From the NCBI RefSeq assembly GCF_016804325.1, contig NZ_CP043627.1:729001-793000 (forward strand): a stretch of 64,000 nt of DNA, in the 5' to 3' direction. Positions 8,136 through 16,293 of the stretch are shown piece after piece. The stretch comes from Methylobacterium aquaticum (GTDB lineage Bacteria; Pseudomonadota; Alphaproteobacteria; Rhizobiales; Beijerinckiaceae). Position 1 is the stretch's first letter, and every line of letters starts with the position of its first letter. Below the pieces are notes generated by a model, which worked only from the letters and a program-made list of their open reading frames with translations, was not told where the DNA came from and did no database searches. A program made the position numbers and the translations under genes.

Positions 8136-9116
8136 ATGACCCAACCCGCCACCTCACCCACCCGCTTCATCGGAGCCGATGTCGGCAAAGCCGAGATCGT
8201 CCTCCACGACAGCCGCGGCAACGCTCGTCACACCATCCCCAACAAGCCCAAGGACCTCGCCGCCTTCGCCGCCAAAGCGGACCTCGATGCGACCTGCCTC
8301 GTCATCTGCGAAGCCACCGGCGGCTACGAGGATGCTCTGCTGGCCGCTCTCCTCGCCGTCGGATGCCCCGCCCACCGCGCCGACGCCCGCAAGGTCAAGG
8401 CGTTCATCCACTCCTACGGCACCCTCGCCAAGACCGACGCCCTCGACGCCAAGGCCCTGGCGGCTTACGGCCGGGAGCGCCACACCTCCCTGGCCCGCTG
8501 GCAAGCCCCTGATCCCGATCAGGAAAACCTCCAGAGCCTGGTGCTCACCCGCGCCGACTTCGTGGCTCAGCGCACCGCCAACCGCAATCGTCTGGCCGCG
8601 CCGGGATCTGGACCCGTCCAGGCTTATCTGGAAACCCTCATCACCGCCCTGTCCGAGCAGATCGAGGCGATCGAGGAGGCGATGGCCGAGACCCTGCGCA
8701 AGGCCGCCGCGCTCAGCCGGGCCAAGAAGGCGCTGACCTCGATCAAGGGCATCGGCGACACCTCTGCCATCATCCTGCTCGCCCTGATGCCCGAGCTCGG
8801 CCGTATCGACCGGCGCCAGGCGACGTCCCTGGCCGGACTCGCCCCGCATCCCAACCAGAGCGGGACCACCGAGCGCTACCGACGCACAAAGGGCGGACGG
8901 CCCGAGATCAAGCAGGCTCTGTTCCTCCCCGCCCTGACCGCTACCCGCTTCAACCCCGTGCTCAAAGACACCTACCAGCGCCTCATCGCAGCGGGCAAAA
9001 AGCCCATCGTGGCGATCGTCGCCATCATGCGACGCCTCCTCGTCATCGCCAACGCACGCCTGCGCGATGCCTACGCCGAGGAGCAAAAAATCGCGCTCGC
9101 AACCGAAGCCAACTGA
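8136..9116 (+). CDS. IS110-family transposase (RNA-guided DEDD recombinase)
   Basis: The protein has 326 residues. The N-terminal RuvC-like domain shows the acidic set: D15 in FIGADVGK, E59 in VICEATGGYE, and D101/D104 in KTDALDAKAL. The C-terminal Transposase_20 domain shows SIKGIGDTSAIILLALMPEL, the helix-hairpin-helix-like segment, and GLAPHPNQSG, where S242 falls at the position of the catalytic serine of IS621-type recombinases. A coiled-coil-like stretch (about 160-198) links the two. Length and motifs are those of a complete, probably active enzyme. The start ATG at 8136 lies 16 nt after the last bridge-RNA stem. Nothing suggests a frameshift. Codon use is slightly less biased than in the housekeeping genes around it. 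Confidence 0.95.
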   Translation: MTQPATSPTRFIGADVGKAEIVLHDSRGNARHTIPNKPKDLAAFAAKADLDATCLVICEATGGYEDALLAALLAVGCPAHRADARKVKAFIHSYGTLAKTDALDAKALAAYGRERHTSLARWQAPDPDQENLQSLVLTRADFVAQRTANRNRLAAPGSGPVQAYLETLITALSEQIEAIEEAMAETLRKAAALSRAKKALTSIKGIGDTSAIILLALMPELGRIDRRQATSLAGLAPHPNQSGTTERYRRTKGGRPEIKQALFLPALTATRFNPVLKDTYQRLIAAGKKPIVAIVAIMRRLLVIANARLRDAYAEEQKIALATEAN

Positions 9117-9170
9117 GTTGATGACGCGGAGGACTTCAGATCGGTCGAGTGAGACGCAGATATCCTGACA

Positions 9171-10124
9171 TCACAGGCTCCGGCCGATCTCCAGGAACTT
9201 CTGCGCCCGGCGGTCGCGCAAGGTCTCGGCGTCGAGGGCCGAGAGCGGCTCCAGGGCAGCCGCGATCGCGTCGCCGGCGGCCCGGATGGCGGCCTCGCCG
9301 TCGCGGTGGGCGCCGCCGGTGGGCTCGGGGATGATGCCGTCGATCACGCCGAGGCGCAGCAGGTCCTGGGCGGTGATCTTCATCGCGGTGGCGGCGTCCT
9401 GGGCCCGGCCGGCATCGCGCCACAGGATCGAGGCGGCGCCCTCCGGCGAGATCACGCTGTAGATCGAATGCTCCAGCATCAGCACGGTGTTGGCGGTGGC
9501 GAGCGCGATGGCGCCGCCCGAGCCGCCCTCGCCGATCACCACCGTGACGTTCGGGGTCGGCAGGCCGAGGCAGGCTTCCGTCGAGCGGGCGATGGCCTCG
9601 GCCTGCCCGCGCTCCTCCGCCTCGATGCCCGGATAGGCGCCGGCCGTGTCGACGAAGGTGAGGACCGGCAGGCCGAAGCGGCCGGCGAGCCCCATCAGGC
9701 GCACCGCCTTGCGGTAGCCCTCGGGCTTGGCCATGCCGAAATTGTGCCGGATGCGGGCCTCGGTGTTGGCGCCCTTCTCCTGGCCGATGACGCAGACCGG
9801 CCGGCCGCGGAAGCGGCCGAAGCCGCCGACCACCGCCTCGTCCTCGCCGAAGACGCGGTCGCCGGCGAGCGGCTGGAACTCCTCGATCAGCCCGGCGCAG
9901 TAATCGACGAAGTGCGGCCGCTGGGGATGGCGGGCCACCTGCGTCTTCTGCCACGGGGTGAGGCCGGCATAGAGCTCGGCGAGCGCCGCCGCGGCCTTGG
10001 CCTCCAACCGCGCCACGTCCTCGCTGATCGCCACCGCGCCGTCGCGGTCGCCGAGGGCCTTCAGCTCCTCAAGCTTCGCCTCGAGCTCGGCCACGGGCTT
10101 TTCGAAGTCGAGGTAGGAGCGCAT
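9171..10124 (-). CDS. accA: Acetyl-CoA carboxylase carboxyltransferase subunit alpha
   Basis: The protein has 317 residues starting MRSYLDFEKPVAELEAKLEE, the usual AccA N-terminal helix. The core includes GDRVFGEDEAVVGGFGRFRG, IGQEKG, FGMAKPEGYRKA, TFVDTAGAYPGIEAEERGQ and IGEGGSGGAIA, the last being the oxyanion/biotin-site glycine-rich loop. With AccD it transfers CO2 from carboxybiotin to acetyl-CoA to make malonyl-CoA, the first step of fatty-acid synthesis. The start at 10124 was chosen as the conserved AccA N-terminus; upstream in-frame codons are Arg/Pro-rich. The IS110 element sits only ~50 bp past its stop codon, so the gene was spared. Confidence 0.95.
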   Translation of the reverse strand: MRSYLDFEKPVAELEAKLEELKALGDRDGAVAISEDVARLEAKAAAALAELYAGLTPWQKTQVARHPQRPHFVDYCAGLIEEFQPLAGDRVFGEDEAVVGGFGRFRGRPVCVIGQEKGANTEARIRHNFGMAKPEGYRKAVRLMGLAGRFGLPVLTFVDTAGAYPGIEAEERGQAEAIARSTEACLGLPTPNVTVVIGEGGSGGAIALATANTVLMLEHSIYSVISPEGAASILWRDAGRAQDAATAMKITAQDLLRLGVIDGIIPEPTGGAHRDGEAAIRAAGDAIAAALEPLSALDAETLRDRRAQKFLEIGRSL

Positions 10125-10351
10125 CGGGACCTGTGCTGTGTCGGGCCGGCGTCGCGGGGGCTCGGGGGGAGGCCGGGGCCTGGGAGGAGCCTTGGCGGAG
10201 ATGGGCGGCCCATCGGGGACCGGGCGGCGCGGAGGCTTGGCGGAGGGGCCGGCCCGTGTCAACCCGGGACGCCGGCCGGGCGGTGCCTGAGAACCGGGCG
10301 GAAACGAACACGTTCGGGGCTCCGCTTGCCACGGTCCGGACACCCTGCCTC

Positions 10352-10379
10352 TTGCCCTCCCGTGAAAACCTGCTATAGG
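10352..10379 (+). promoter_or_regulatory. Candidate sigma70-type promoter for the rpsF operon
   Basis: TTGCCC (10352-10357), a 16-bp spacer and TATAGG (10374-10379) face the ribosomal genes. This would give a leader of about 225 nt before rpsF. It is the best promoter match in the 488-bp gap between the divergent accA and rpsF. Confidence 0.5.
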
Positions 10380-10582
10380 CCGCGCCTCGCGTTCGCTCCG
10401 GCCGGGGGCTGAACGGACGGTGTCGGGCTGTCATGGCTCGGCATAGGGGTTCGCCCCGTCGTCCCGTGTCTCCGCCTTCGAACAACCGCTCGGGCCTTTG
10501 CAGGCTCGAAGGGCTTGGCGCCGTGCGACGCGAGGACGAACCGGCCCGACGCCCGAAACCGCTTCCCGCGTTGTCGTGCAGC

Positions 10583-10609
10583 GGGCCTTAGTCTCCCTGA
10601 GAAAGGCCC
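10583..10609 (+). promoter_or_regulatory. Hairpin covering the rpsF ribosome-binding site
   Basis: GGGCCTT (10583-10589) pairs perfectly with AAGGCCC (10603-10609), ending 3 nt before the rpsF ATG. The presumed Shine-Dalgarno (gagaaagg) is in the loop and 3' strand. rpsF leaders in many bacteria bind the S6:S18 complex; whether this hairpin is that element is not established. Confidence 0.45.
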
Positions 10610-10612
10610 ATC

Positions 10613-11092
10613 ATGGCTCTCTACGAGCATGTGTTCCTGGCTCGCCAGGACGTGACCTCGCAGCAGGTCGAAACGATGATCGAGACCTACAAGTCCGTCA
10701 TCGAGCAGAACGGCGGCAAGGTCGAGAAGACCGAGATGTGGGGCGTGAAGTCTCTCGCCTACCGCATCCGGAAGAACCGCAAGGCGCATTTCACCCTCCT
10801 GAACATCGACGCTCCCCCGGCGGCCCTCGCCGAGATGGAGCGCCAGATGCGCATCTCCGAGGACGTGCTGCGCTTCATGACCGTGCGCGTCGAGGAGCTC
10901 GAGTCCGAGCCGTCCGCGATGATGCAGAAGCGCGACCGCGACGAGCGCAAGGACCGCGAGCGCGGCCGTCGCCGCGACGACGACGGCTTCGGCGGCGGCT
11001 TCGGCGGCGGTGACCGCCCCGAGCGCGGCGACCGTCCGGAGCGCGCCGAGCGCGCCGACCGGCCCGAGCGCAACACGAACGAGGAGCAGTAA
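10613..11092 (+). CDS. rpsF: 30S ribosomal protein S6
   Basis: The protein has 159 residues. The S6 fold is clear from [20 protein letters not shown], the [11 protein letters not shown] strand and the final core segment [17 protein letters not shown]. The last ~45 residues are a charged tail rich in Arg/Asp/Glu with [18 protein letters not shown] repeats, typical of alphaproteobacterial S6. S6 binds S18 on the 30S platform, and rpsR follows after 3 nt, so the two are co-translated. It heads the rpsF-rpsR-DUF2232-rplI block. Confidence 0.97.
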   Translation: MALYEHVFLARQDVTSQQVETMIETYKSVIEQNGGKVEKTEMWGVKSLAYRIRKNRKAHFTLLNIDAPPAALAEMERQMRISEDVLRFMTVRVEELESEPSAMMQKRDRDERKDRERGRRRDDDGFGGGFGGGDRPERGDRPERAERADRPERNTNEEQ

Positions 11093-11095
11093 GCC

Positions 11096-11347
11096 ATGGC
11101 TTTCGGTGCTGGTGGCGGCGGTGGCCGTCGTCCGTTCTTCCGTCGGCGCAAGACCTGCCCGTTCTCGGGCCCCAACGCCCCGAAGATCGACTTCAAGGAC
11201 GTCAAGCTGCTCTCGCGCTACGTCTCCGAGCGCGGCAAGATCGTGCCCTCGCGCATCACCGCGGTGTCGGCCAAGAAGCAGCGCGAGCTCGCCCAGGCGA
11301 TCAAGCGCGCCCGCTTCCTGGGCTTCCTGCCCTACGTGATCCGCTAA
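11096..11347 (+). CDS. rpsR: 30S ribosomal protein S18
   Basis: The protein has 83 residues and contains the S18 core: [29 protein letters not shown] and the basic [20 protein letters not shown] helix ending FLPYV. It partners S6 on the 30S platform. It starts 3 nt after rpsF; the sequence gcagtaagcc before the ATG gives only a weak ribosome-binding site, consistent with coupling. A GC-rich hairpin follows the stop. Confidence 0.97.
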   Translation: MAFGAGGGGGRRPFFRRRKTCPFSGPNAPKIDFKDVKLLSRYVSERGKIVPSRITAVSAKKQRELAQAIKRARFLGFLPYVIR

Positions 11348-11361
11348 ACGTCTGATCAACA

Positions 11362-11386
11362 ACCCGGCGGCCTCTCGCCGCCGGGT
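11362..11386 (+). terminator. Stem-loop between rpsR and the DUF2232 gene
   Basis: acccggcgg and ccgccgggt form a perfect 9-bp stem with a 7-nt loop, 14 nt after the rpsR stop. There is no T-run, so it may attenuate or stabilise rather than end transcription. Confidence 0.45.
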
Positions 11387-11458
11387 CGCTGGGGCGGTCC
11401 TGGAACCGCCTCTAACCGCGCCCGGACCGGGCGGCGGGACAGCGGGCATAAGGTTTCC

Positions 11459-12424
11459 ATGCTTCGTCACACCGGCATCGGCGTCATCGCCGGCCTCGCC
11501 TCGGCGCTCCTGATCGGAGTCGTCGTCCAGGCGACGCCGCTCGCGCTCGCCCTCTACCTGCTCGCCCCGCTGCCGATCCTGATCGTGGCGATGGGCTGGA
11601 GCCACCGGACCGGCCTCGTGGCCGCCGCCTCCGGCACGCTCGCCCTTGCCCTCGTCGCCTCCCCCTTGCGCGGCCTCGCCTTCCTGGTCTCGACCGCCCT
11701 GCCGGCCTGGTGGCTCGGCTACCTCGCGCTGTTGGGGCGTCCCAAAGCGTCCGGTGGGACGACGTCCGGCGAGATGGAATGGTACCCGACCGGGCGCCTG
11801 CTCGCCTGGGTCGCCGTCACCGCGGCCGTCGCCCTCGTCGTCGTGGTGATGCTGTCGTCGGGCGATCACGCCGCCTACCAGGACCGGGTCCGCCGCCTCG
11901 CCCGGGCGATGCTCCAGCTCCAGATCCAGGAAGCCCCGTCCCGGGGCACCGGCCTGGAGGAGGACGACCTCGCCCGCATCGCCGAGCGGGTCGCGGGCCT
12001 CGCTCCCGCCATCATGGCGACCACCTTCACCCTGCTGCTCACCTTCTATCTCTGGGCCGGCGCCCGGGTGGTGCAGATCTCCGGCCGCCTCGCCCGGCCC
12101 TGGCCGGACCTCCCCGCCACCGCCCTGCCGCGCCGGGCCCTGTGGGGATTGGTCGTCGGCGCCGTGCTCTCGGTCGCGCCGGGCTATGCCGGCGCCTTCG
12201 GGGTCGCGCTGCTCGGCGCCCTCTCGACGGCGCTCGCCCTCCAGGGCCTCGCCGCGCTGCACGACCGCAGCCGGGGCAAGCCCGGCCGCGTACCGATGCT
12301 GATCGGCCTCTACGTGCTGGTCTTTCTGACGCAGGGCCTGGCGCTCGCGGCGCTCGCCCTGTTCGGCCTCGTCGATGCCCTGACCGGGCGGCGCCGCGCG
12401 GCGCAAGCTCCGCCGGTGGCCTGA
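11459..12424 (+). CDS. DUF2232 (YybS-like) multi-pass membrane protein
   Basis: The protein has 321 residues with about eight hydrophobic segments: two long early clusters (about 5-85), then about 110-135, 175-200, 220-265 and 280-310. A soluble stretch in the middle (VRRLARAMLQLQIQEAPSRG) precedes a segment around ATTFTLLLTFYLWAGARV. The family usually lies between rpsR and rplI in alphaproteobacteria and related to Bacillus YybS, as here. Its biochemical role is unknown; position suggests a link with envelope growth or translation. The start at 11459 lies right after gcgggcataaggtttcc. Confidence 0.85.
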   Translation: MLRHTGIGVIAGLASALLIGVVVQATPLALALYLLAPLPILIVAMGWSHRTGLVAAASGTLALALVASPLRGLAFLVSTALPAWWLGYLALLGRPKASGGTTSGEMEWYPTGRLLAWVAVTAAVALVVVVMLSSGDHAAYQDRVRRLARAMLQLQIQEAPSRGTGLEEDDLARIAERVAGLAPAIMATTFTLLLTFYLWAGARVVQISGRLARPWPDLPATALPRRALWGLVVGAVLSVAPGYAGAFGVALLGALSTALALQGLAALHDRSRGKPGRVPMLIGLYVLVFLTQGLALAALALFGLVDALTGRRRAAQAPPVA

Positions 12425-12532
12425 CGCAACCGAATCCCCGGGCCGCCCCGGCGACCCGGATCCCCGACGGCGGGCACGCTCCGCCATCACACCCAGAGGC
12501 CGACGAGGCCTCGCAAACGAAGGACGACGACC

Positions 12533-13105
12533 ATGGAAGTGATCCTGCTCGAGCGCGTGGCCAAGCTCGGCCAGATGGGCGAGACCGTGAAGGTGAAGGC
12601 GGGCTTCGCCCGCAACTTCCTGCTCGCCCGCGGCAAGGCCCTGCGCGCCACGGAAGGCAACAAGAAGCGCTTCGAGGACCAGCGCGCCCAGCTCGAGGCC
12701 CGCAACCTCGAGCGTCGCGCCGAGGCCGAGAAGGTCGGCGAGACCCTGAACGGCAAGAGCTTCGTGCTGATCCGCCAGGCCGGCGAGACCGGCGTGCTCT
12801 ACGGCTCGGTCTCCCCGCGCGACCTCGCCGAGGTGGTGACCCAGGAGGGCTTCACCATCAACCGCGACCAGTTCAACATCGCGCAGCCGATCAAGACGCT
12901 CGGCCTGCACACCGTCCCGGTCGTGCTGCACCCCGAGGTCGAGGTCTCCGTGACCGTCAACATCGCCCGCAGCCCCGAGGAGGCCGAGCGCCAGGCCCGC
13001 GGCGAGTCGACCACCACCCGCGAGGAGTTCAACCTCGACGATCTCGGCCTCGAGGTCGGTGCCGCCCTCGCCGAGGCCGGCCCGGACGCCAGCCTCGACC
13101 GCTGA
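12533..13105 (+). CDS. rplI: 50S ribosomal protein L9
   Basis: The protein has 190 residues. The N-terminal rRNA-binding domain is [20 protein letters not shown] with the invariant [16 protein letters not shown], followed by the long connecting helix ([18 protein letters not shown] region) and a C-terminal domain containing [14 protein letters not shown] and [14 protein letters not shown]. The acidic C-terminal extension beyond about residue 150 is common in alphaproteobacteria. It lies 108 nt downstream of the DUF2232 gene; a good aaggacgacgacc precedes the ATG. Confidence 0.97.
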   Translation: MEVILLERVAKLGQMGETVKVKAGFARNFLLARGKALRATEGNKKRFEDQRAQLEARNLERRAEAEKVGETLNGKSFVLIRQAGETGVLYGSVSPRDLAEVVTQEGFTINRDQFNIAQPIKTLGLHTVPVVLHPEVEVSVTVNIARSPEEAERQARGESTTTREEFNLDDLGLEVGAALAEAGPDASLDR

Positions 13106-13182
13106 TCGATCCACGGCTCTTACCCGCCTCGGGTGGGGAGAACCGGGACAGCGGGGACAAGCCCGGGATCCGGGCTTGACTT

Positions 13183-13197
13183 GTTCCCATTTTGTTC
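13183..13197 (+). promoter_or_regulatory. Candidate LexA (SOS) box upstream of dnaB
   Basis: GTTC-ccatttt-GTTC is an exact match to the alphaproteobacterial LexA operator GTTC-N7-GTTC. It overlaps the spacer of a possible promoter whose -35 (TTGACT) is at 13176-13181. It lies 179 bp before the proposed dnaB start, in an unusually AT-rich patch. Confidence 0.55.
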
Positions 13198-13375
13198 CAG
13201 CATGGCGGGGTCCGCGGCGCGAGTCGCGGGCCCCGCTGTCGTTTCGAACCACCGTTCGCCACCCTTCGGTCAAGGTTTGGTCAACGATGGCGGTGCGATG
13301 GTCGCCGCAGCGTTTGTTCTGACACGCGGTCGCCCCGACCCGTGCCGCCCCCTCGATGAGCCGGAGCCCCGCCGG

Positions 13376-14863
13376 ATGGCCATTCCCAGCACCCTGACGG
13401 CGAATCTCGAACCCGTGCAGCAGGAATACCGCGTCGCGCCGCACAACATCGACGCGGAGCAGGCGCTGCTCGGCGCGATCCTGGTGAACAACGACGCGTT
13501 CTACCGGGTCTCGGACTTCCTGCTGCCCGAGCACTTCATGGAGGAGGTGCACCGGCGGATCTACGAGGTGTCGATCACGCTGATCAAGGCCGGCAAGCTC
13601 GCCAGCCCGATCACGCTGAAGACCTATCTGGGCGACGCCGATCTCGGCGGCCTCACGGTCGGCCAGTACCTCGCCCGGCTCGCCGCCGAGGCGACGACGG
13701 TCATCAACTCCGAGCATTACGGCCGCACGATCTACGACCTGGCGCTGCGCCGGCGCCTGATCACCATCGGCGAGGACCTGGTCAACGGCGCCTACGAGGC
13801 CCCGGTCGAGACCTCGCCGCGCGAGCAGATCGAGGCGACCGAGCGCCGGCTCTACGAACTCGCCGAGACCGGCAAGTACGACGGCGGCTTCCAGAAGTTC
13901 TCCGACGCCCTGACGGCGGCGGTGGACATGGCGGCCAAGGCCTATCAGCGCGAGGGCCGGCTGTCGGGCATCGCCACCGGCCTGTCCGACCTCGACGCCA
14001 AGATGGGCGGCCTGCAGGCCTCGGACCTGATCATCCTCGCCGGCCGCCCCGGCATGGGCAAGACCTCGCTCGCCACCAACATCGCGTTCAACATTGCCAA
14101 GGCCTATGTCGGCGAGAAGCAGCCCGACGGCTCGATCGCGACCAAGAACGGCGGCATCGTCGGCTTCTTCTCCCTCGAAATGTCGGCCGAGCAGCTCGCC
14201 ACCCGCATCATCGCCGAGCAATCCGGCGTCGCCTCCTACAAGATCCGCCGCGGCGACATCCGGCCGGAGGAATTCTACAAGATCACCGACGCCGCCCGGG
14301 ACATGCAGACGATCCCGTTTTACATCGACCAGACCGGCGGCATCTCGATCGCCCAGCTCGCCGCCCGGGCCCGCCGGCTCAAGCGCCAGCGCGGCCTCGA
14401 CCTCCTCGTCGTCGACTACCTCCAGCTCCTGTCCGGCTCGTCCAAGAAGGGCGAGAACCGGGTGCAGGAGATGACCGAGATCACCACCGGCATGAAGGCG
14501 CTCGCCAAGGAGCTGGCGGTGCCGATCGTCGCCCTGTCGCAGCTCTCGCGCCAGGTCGAGGCCCGCGACGACAAGCGGCCGCAGCTCTCGGACCTGCGCG
14601 AATCGGGCTCGATCGAGCAGGATGCCGACGTGGTGATGTTCGTGTTCCGCGAGGAATACTACGTCAAGAACAAGAAGCCGCGCGAGGGCACGGAAGAGTT
14701 CTTCACCTGGGAAGCCGAGATGAACCGCGTCTACGGCAAGGCCGAGGTGATCCTCGGCAAGCAGCGCCACGGCCCGACCGGCACGGTCGAGCTCCAGTTC
14801 GACGCCGAGATCACCCGGTTCTCGAACCTGGCCCAGGGCGACCGGCTGCCCGACAACCACTGA
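13376..14863 (+). CDS. dnaB: Replicative DNA helicase DnaB
   Basis: The protein has 495 residues. The N-terminal DnaB domain (about 20-125: PHNIDAEQALLGAILVN) is followed by the RecA-like domain with Walker A GRPGMGKTS (about 223-231), FSLEMSAEQLATRI (H1a/H2 region), the Walker B strand DLLVVDYLQLL and GSIEQDADVVMFVFREEYY before the C-terminal H4 region. It is the hexameric 5'-3' fork helicase loaded at oriC. The chosen ATG at 13376 gives the family-typical N-terminus; the frame is open another 81 codons upstream but has poor composition. It follows rplI, a common alphaproteobacterial order. Confidence 0.96.
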   Translation: MAIPSTLTANLEPVQQEYRVAPHNIDAEQALLGAILVNNDAFYRVSDFLLPEHFMEEVHRRIYEVSITLIKAGKLASPITLKTYLGDADLGGLTVGQYLARLAAEATTVINSEHYGRTIYDLALRRRLITIGEDLVNGAYEAPVETSPREQIEATERRLYELAETGKYDGGFQKFSDALTAAVDMAAKAYQREGRLSGIATGLSDLDAKMGGLQASDLIILAGRPGMGKTSLATNIAFNIAKAYVGEKQPDGSIATKNGGIVGFFSLEMSAEQLATRIIAEQSGVASYKIRRGDIRPEEFYKITDAARDMQTIPFYIDQTGGISIAQLAARARRLKRQRGLDLLVVDYLQLLSGSSKKGENRVQEMTEITTGMKALAKELAVPIVALSQLSRQVEARDDKRPQLSDLRESGSIEQDADVVMFVFREEYYVKNKKPREGTEEFFTWEAEMNRVYGKAEVILGKQRHGPTGTVELQFDAEITRFSNLAQGDRLPDNH

Positions 14864-14902
14864 CGCCTGCGCGATTCGCGCGAGGGAACCCACACCCTCG
14901 GT

Positions 14903-14941
14903 GTCATCCTGGGGCTCGGCTGCGCGGCCCCGGGATGACAC
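14903..14941. repeat. Short REP-type hairpin
   Basis: tgtcatcc and ggatgaca close a stem whose upper part has ggggc/gccccg; it is a minimal member of the 'ccccgggat' REP family, lying 40 bp after dnaB. Confidence 0.6.
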
Positions 14942-15049
14942 GGTGAGTGATCGAGCGGAGCGCTGAGACGATCAGCAGCCTGACTTTTGGTCACTCGGCC
15001 CCTCTCCCGCCCCTTGGCTCTTCCCCCTTCCGGGGGGTAGACCGGGCGC

Positions 15050-16147
15050 ATGAGCGATTCGTGCCCCATCGGCCATGGCGGCCGCCTCACCATCGACCTG
15101 TCGGCCCTGCGGGCGAACTGGCGGCGCCTCGCCCAAGAGGCTCGATGCCCCGAGACCGCCGCGGTCATCAAGGCCGATGCCTATGGCTGCGGGATCGCCC
15201 GGGCCGCCCCCGCCCTGTGGGCGGAAGGCTGCCGCACCTTCTTCGTCGCCCACCTGTCGGAAGCGCTGATCGCCCGCGCGGCGGTGCCGGAGGCGGCGAT
15301 CTACGTGCTGAACGGCTTTCCGCCGGGCAACGCGCCGGCCTACCGCGAGGCCGGCTTGCGCCCGGTACTCGGCTCGCGCGAGGAGGTCGCCGAGTGGGCG
15401 GCGGCGAACCGCCGGGAGGGCGTGACCCGGCCGGCGGCGCTCCACGTCGATACCGGCATGAACCGCCTCGGCCTGTCGGTGCCGGAGGGGCTGGCGCTCG
15501 CCGGCGATCCGGTCGTGGCTGAGGCCGGGATCGACCTCCTGATGAGCCACCTCGTCAGCGCCGAGGTCGAGCACGATCTGCTCACCGACCATCAGGCCGC
15601 CGAATTCGCGCGGGTGCGCGAAGCCTATCCGGGGATCCGGGCGTCGCTCGCCAACTCCTCCGGCGACTTCCTGCCCTCCTGCCGGGCCGACCTGGCGCGG
15701 CCGGGCTATGCCCTCTACGGCGGCAACCCGCGACCCGGGCGCGACAACCCGATGCGCCCGGTGGTGCGGCTCGAGGCCGGCATCCTCCAGGTCCGCGCGG
15801 TCGATGCCGGCGAGACCGCCGGCTACAACGCCCGCTGGACCGCCTCGGGACCGCGCCGGCTCGCGACCCTGTCGCTGGGCTATGCCGACGGCTTTCCCCG
15901 CGCCTCGACCGGCCGCGGCGAGGCCGTGGTCGGCGGCGTGCGCTGCCCCTTCGTCGGCAACGTCTCGATGGACCTCATCATCCTCGACGTGACCGAGGCG
16001 CCGCCGGAAGCCCTGGTCCGCGGCGCGCCCGCGACGCTCATCGGCGATGGCCTCGACCTCGACACGGTCGGGCGCAATGCCGGCACGATCGGCTACGAGA
16101 TCCTGACCGGGCTCGGGCGCAGGTATGAGCGGGTGTATCGCGGCTGA
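15050..16147 (+). CDS. alr: Alanine racemase
   Basis: The protein has 365 residues. The PLP lysine is K41 in [11 protein letters not shown]. Other signatures are [20 protein letters not shown], the catalytic-tyrosine region GYNARW with LGYADGFPR, and GNVSMDLI. It makes D-alanine for peptidoglycan. The ATG at 15050 follows gggcgc and fits the family N-terminus ([16 protein letters not shown]). It is in the same direction as dnaB but 186 bp away with a REP-type hairpin between, so it may have its own promoter. Confidence 0.95.
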   Translation: MSDSCPIGHGGRLTIDLSALRANWRRLAQEARCPETAAVIKADAYGCGIARAAPALWAEGCRTFFVAHLSEALIARAAVPEAAIYVLNGFPPGNAPAYREAGLRPVLGSREEVAEWAAANRREGVTRPAALHVDTGMNRLGLSVPEGLALAGDPVVAEAGIDLLMSHLVSAEVEHDLLTDHQAAEFARVREAYPGIRASLANSSGDFLPSCRADLARPGYALYGGNPRPGRDNPMRPVVRLEAGILQVRAVDAGETAGYNARWTASGPRRLATLSLGYADGFPRASTGRGEAVVGGVRCPFVGNVSMDLIILDVTEAPPEALVRGAPATLIGDGLDLDTVGRNAGTIGYEILTGLGRRYERVYRG

Positions 16148-16293
16148 GGCCTTCGAAAACCCGGTACGGCGCCGCTGCGGCCCATCACCCCCACCCCTTT
16201 CGAAAAGGCGGTTTTGCTCGAGCGCGGTTGGCGCTAGGCTCCCTTCCGATCAGGCCGGGGCGCGAGAGACCCCGGCGACGGGAGGATTCGCGC

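Larger units (their letters stand above)
7913..9122 (+). mobile_element. IS110-family insertion sequence (IS621-like organisation)
   Basis: The ends were set by rebuilding the interrupted REP arm: ccccgggAT at 7904-7912 joins to ATgacgcggagg at 9121-9132, leaving a 1210-bp element flanked by the dinucleotide AT with no terminal inverted repeats. The left end holds about 220 bases of non-coding DNA, then one ORF for a DEDD transposase; the right end is only 6 bases beyond the stop codon. This is the IS110-group (not IS1111) plan, where the guide RNA lies upstream of the transposase. Insertion in a REP palindrome is also typical of IS621 and relatives. The element looks intact. Confidence 0.9.

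Noticed and set aside
7913..9122. IS1111 subgroup (guide RNA at the right end, subterminal inverted repeats)
   Set aside because: The right end is only 6 bp beyond the stop codon and the left end carries all guide matches; no subterminal inverted repeats were seen.
10373..14941. A 1522-codon open frame on the minus strand opposite rpsF-rpsR-rplI-dnaB
   Set aside because: It is a shadow frame in GC-rich DNA: Arg/Gly/Ala/His-rich, no motifs, and opposite well-identified essential genes.
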